NCBI GenBank assembly: GCA_002726395.1
Contig: PBTA01000045.1
Coordinates: forward strand, 19,190 to 26,861
Direction: 5' to 3'
Length of the DNA: 7,672 bases
Source: Methanobacteriota archaeon
GTDB lineage: Archaea > Thermoplasmatota > Poseidoniia > Poseidoniales > Poseidoniaceae
Shown: piece by piece, positions 6,347 through 7,672 of the stretch
How the letters are laid out: every line of letters begins with the position of its first letter
Numbering within the stretch: the first letter of the stretch is position 1
Program-made: the position numbers and the translations under genes
The notes under the pieces: generated by a model
The model's database searches: none
Told to the model about the DNA's origin: nothing
What the model saw: only the letters and a program-made list of their open reading frames with translations

Positions 6347-7672
6347 ATGTCAGGTCAAAATGAAACTATCTCACTAACGGTAGAAAAGTCCATACCATCA
6401 GATGTTGGACACGGTAGAGCAAGGATTTCAGGAGATTCGGGACTTGACTTGAAACCCGGTGACATCGTACTCATCAAAGGTGATAAACGCTCTACAGCAG
6501 CCATATATTGGCGCAGTAGACCCGAGGATAACAAAATGGCAATCATCAGAATTGATGGCATAATAAGGAAAAATGCCGGTGTTAGCCTTCGAGACAAAGT
6601 TACCGTCTCGAAAGTAGAAGCAGAGGAGTGTAAAAAACTGATTATATCTCCAGTAATGGCTAACAAACAAAAAGTGAAATTCGGACCCGGTATCGAAGGA
6701 TTTGCTCGCCGTGGTTTACAAAACCGCCCAGTAGTACAAGGCGATAGGATTTTCATTCCAGGAATGACTCTCTTCGCAGAAGCGCTACCGTTTGCTGTGG
6801 TGCAAACTACTCCAAAAGGGGTAGTCAAAGTAACTAATGATACTGACATTGTGATTAAAGACGAAGCCATTGATGATGACGACATCGGACAATCAGAAGG
6901 GATCACTTACGAGGATGTTGGTGGCATTGGTCAACAATTGTTGAAAGTTAGAGAAATGATTGAACTACCGCTCAAGCACCCTGAATTATTCCGCAGATTA
7001 GGAATTGACCCCCCAAAGGGCGTTCTACTTCACGGTCCACCTGGCACTGGTAAAACAATGATTGCCAAGGCTGTTGCTACCGAAACCAATGCTCACTTCA
7101 AGAGCATCAACGGTCCGGAAATCATCAGCAAGTACTACGGTGAATCAGAAAAACAACTCAGAGAGATTTTTGATGATGCTGCAGATAACGCACCGGCAAT
7201 TATTTTCATTGATGAAATAGATTCAATTTGTCCAAAGCGTGAAGATGTTAGCGGTGAAGTTGAGCGAAGGGTAGTAGCTCAAATGTTGACCTTGATGGAT
7301 GGTATGCAAGGGCGGGACAATGTTGTAGTAATTGGAGCAACTAATCGACGTGATGCATTAGACCCGGCATTAAGAAGGCCTGGCAGATTTGACAGAGAGA
7401 TTGAGATTGGAGTCCCTGATAGAGATGGTCGTAGTGAAATTATGGATGTTCACACCAGACAAATGCCAATTTCTGAAGATTTTGATATTACTTGGATTTT
7501 AGATAACACCTACGGGTTTGTAGGGGCTGACCTAGCCGCACTAGTTAGAGAAGCAGCAATGAAGGCACTTAGAAGATACTTACCAGAAATCGACTTAGAG
7601 GAAGAGACTATTCCTCCTGAAGTACTAGAAAAAATGGAAGTATGTATGGACGATTTCCAGCATGCCATCAAG
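6347..7672 (+). CDS. Cdc48/VAT-like AAA+ ATPase, 3' end outside the window
   Basis: The frame stays open from the ATG to the window edge, giving 442 codons of a protein that normally has about 730-800 residues. Residues 1 to about 180 are the Cdc48 N domain: a double-psi beta barrel (about 5-90), then the second N subdomain. The D1 ATPase follows, starting with ITYEDVGG (186-193). It has Walker A GPPGTGKT (230-237), pore loop KYYGESE (262-268), Walker B IIFIDE (285-290) with Glu290, sensor-1 Asn333 in ATN, and arginine fingers Arg344 and Arg347 in RRPGRF. The lid region YGFVGADLAALVREAA (389-404) closes D1, and the sequence ends in the D1-D2 linker. Such hexamers thread substrate proteins for unfolding, usually handing them to the proteasome. 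The aromatic KYYG pore loop is the archaeal VAT form; eukaryotic p97 has KLAG. All D1 catalytic residues are present. The D2 domain is predicted but not seen. Confidence 0.95.
   Translation, partial: MSGQNETISLTVEKSIPSDVGHGRARISGDSGLDLKPGDIVLIKGDKRSTAAIYWRSRPEDNKMAIIRIDGIIRKNAGVSLRDKVTVSKVEAEECKKLIISPVMANKQKVKFGPGIEGFARRGLQNRPVVQGDRIFIPGMTLFAEALPFAVVQTTPKGVVKVTNDTDIVIKDEAIDDDDIGQSEGITYEDVGGIGQQLLKVREMIELPLKHPELFRRLGIDPPKGVLLHGPPGTGKTMIAKAVATETNAHFKSINGPEIISKYYGESEKQLREIFDDAADNAPAIIFIDEIDSICPKREDVSGEVERRVVAQMLTLMDGMQGRDNVVVIGATNRRDALDPALRRPGRFDREIEIGVPDRDGRSEIMDVHTRQMPISEDFDITWILDNTYGFVGADLAALVREAAMKALRRYLPEIDLEEETIPPEVLEKMEVCMDDFQHAIK

Noticed and set aside
6355..6906. A 183-codon open frame on the - strand.
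   Set aside because: It is antisense to the N domain and start of D1 of the Cdc48-like gene, is rich in Ser and Leu as shadow frames often are, and has no recognisable domain.

Overview
The window reads as chromosomal DNA of a planktonic archaeon, most plausibly a marine euryarchaeon of the Poseidoniales (Marine Group II) type. The best evidence is the gene entering the right edge: a two-barrel N domain followed by an AAA+ D1 domain with a KYYG pore loop, which is the archaeal Cdc48/VAT architecture. Archaeal TATA-like elements, apparently leaderless initiation at one operon head, and a mix of bacterial-looking metabolic genes fit the same picture. The lineage is an inference from gene content; no rRNA or tRNA gene is present.

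Layout. (1) 86-3445, + strand: a tight three-gene operon of a Nudix hydrolase, a class II-type CPD photolyase and an SRPBCC domain fused to a TIGR01777-type (SDR39U1) NAD(P)-dependent epimerase. The first junction is an ATGA overlap and the second leaves a single base. (2) 3441-3459: a small AT-rich inverted repeat that contains both convergent stop codons. (3) 3455-6187, - strand: an aldehyde dehydrogenase followed, after 93 bp, by a phytoene synthase-type head-to-head prenyl synthase. (4) 6188-6346: an AT-rich divergent regulatory region with short inverted and direct repeats. (5) 6347 to the right edge, + strand: the first 442 codons of a Cdc48/VAT-like ATPase, cut off before its D2 domain.

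Working together. The + operon pairs DNA photorepair (photolyase) with probable nucleotide clean-up (Nudix) and an uncharacterised redox enzyme with a probable lipid- or hydrophobic-ligand-binding domain. The neighbouring phytoene synthase makes the first C40 carotenoid precursor, which also leads to retinal in rhodopsin-bearing marine archaea. The left 4.5 kb therefore looks like a light-exposure and photoprotection neighbourhood. The aldehyde dehydrogenase has intact catalytic residues, but its substrate cannot be read from the sequence. No CRISPR array, insertion sequence, prophage gene or RNA gene was seen, and no gap between genes exceeds 160 bp.
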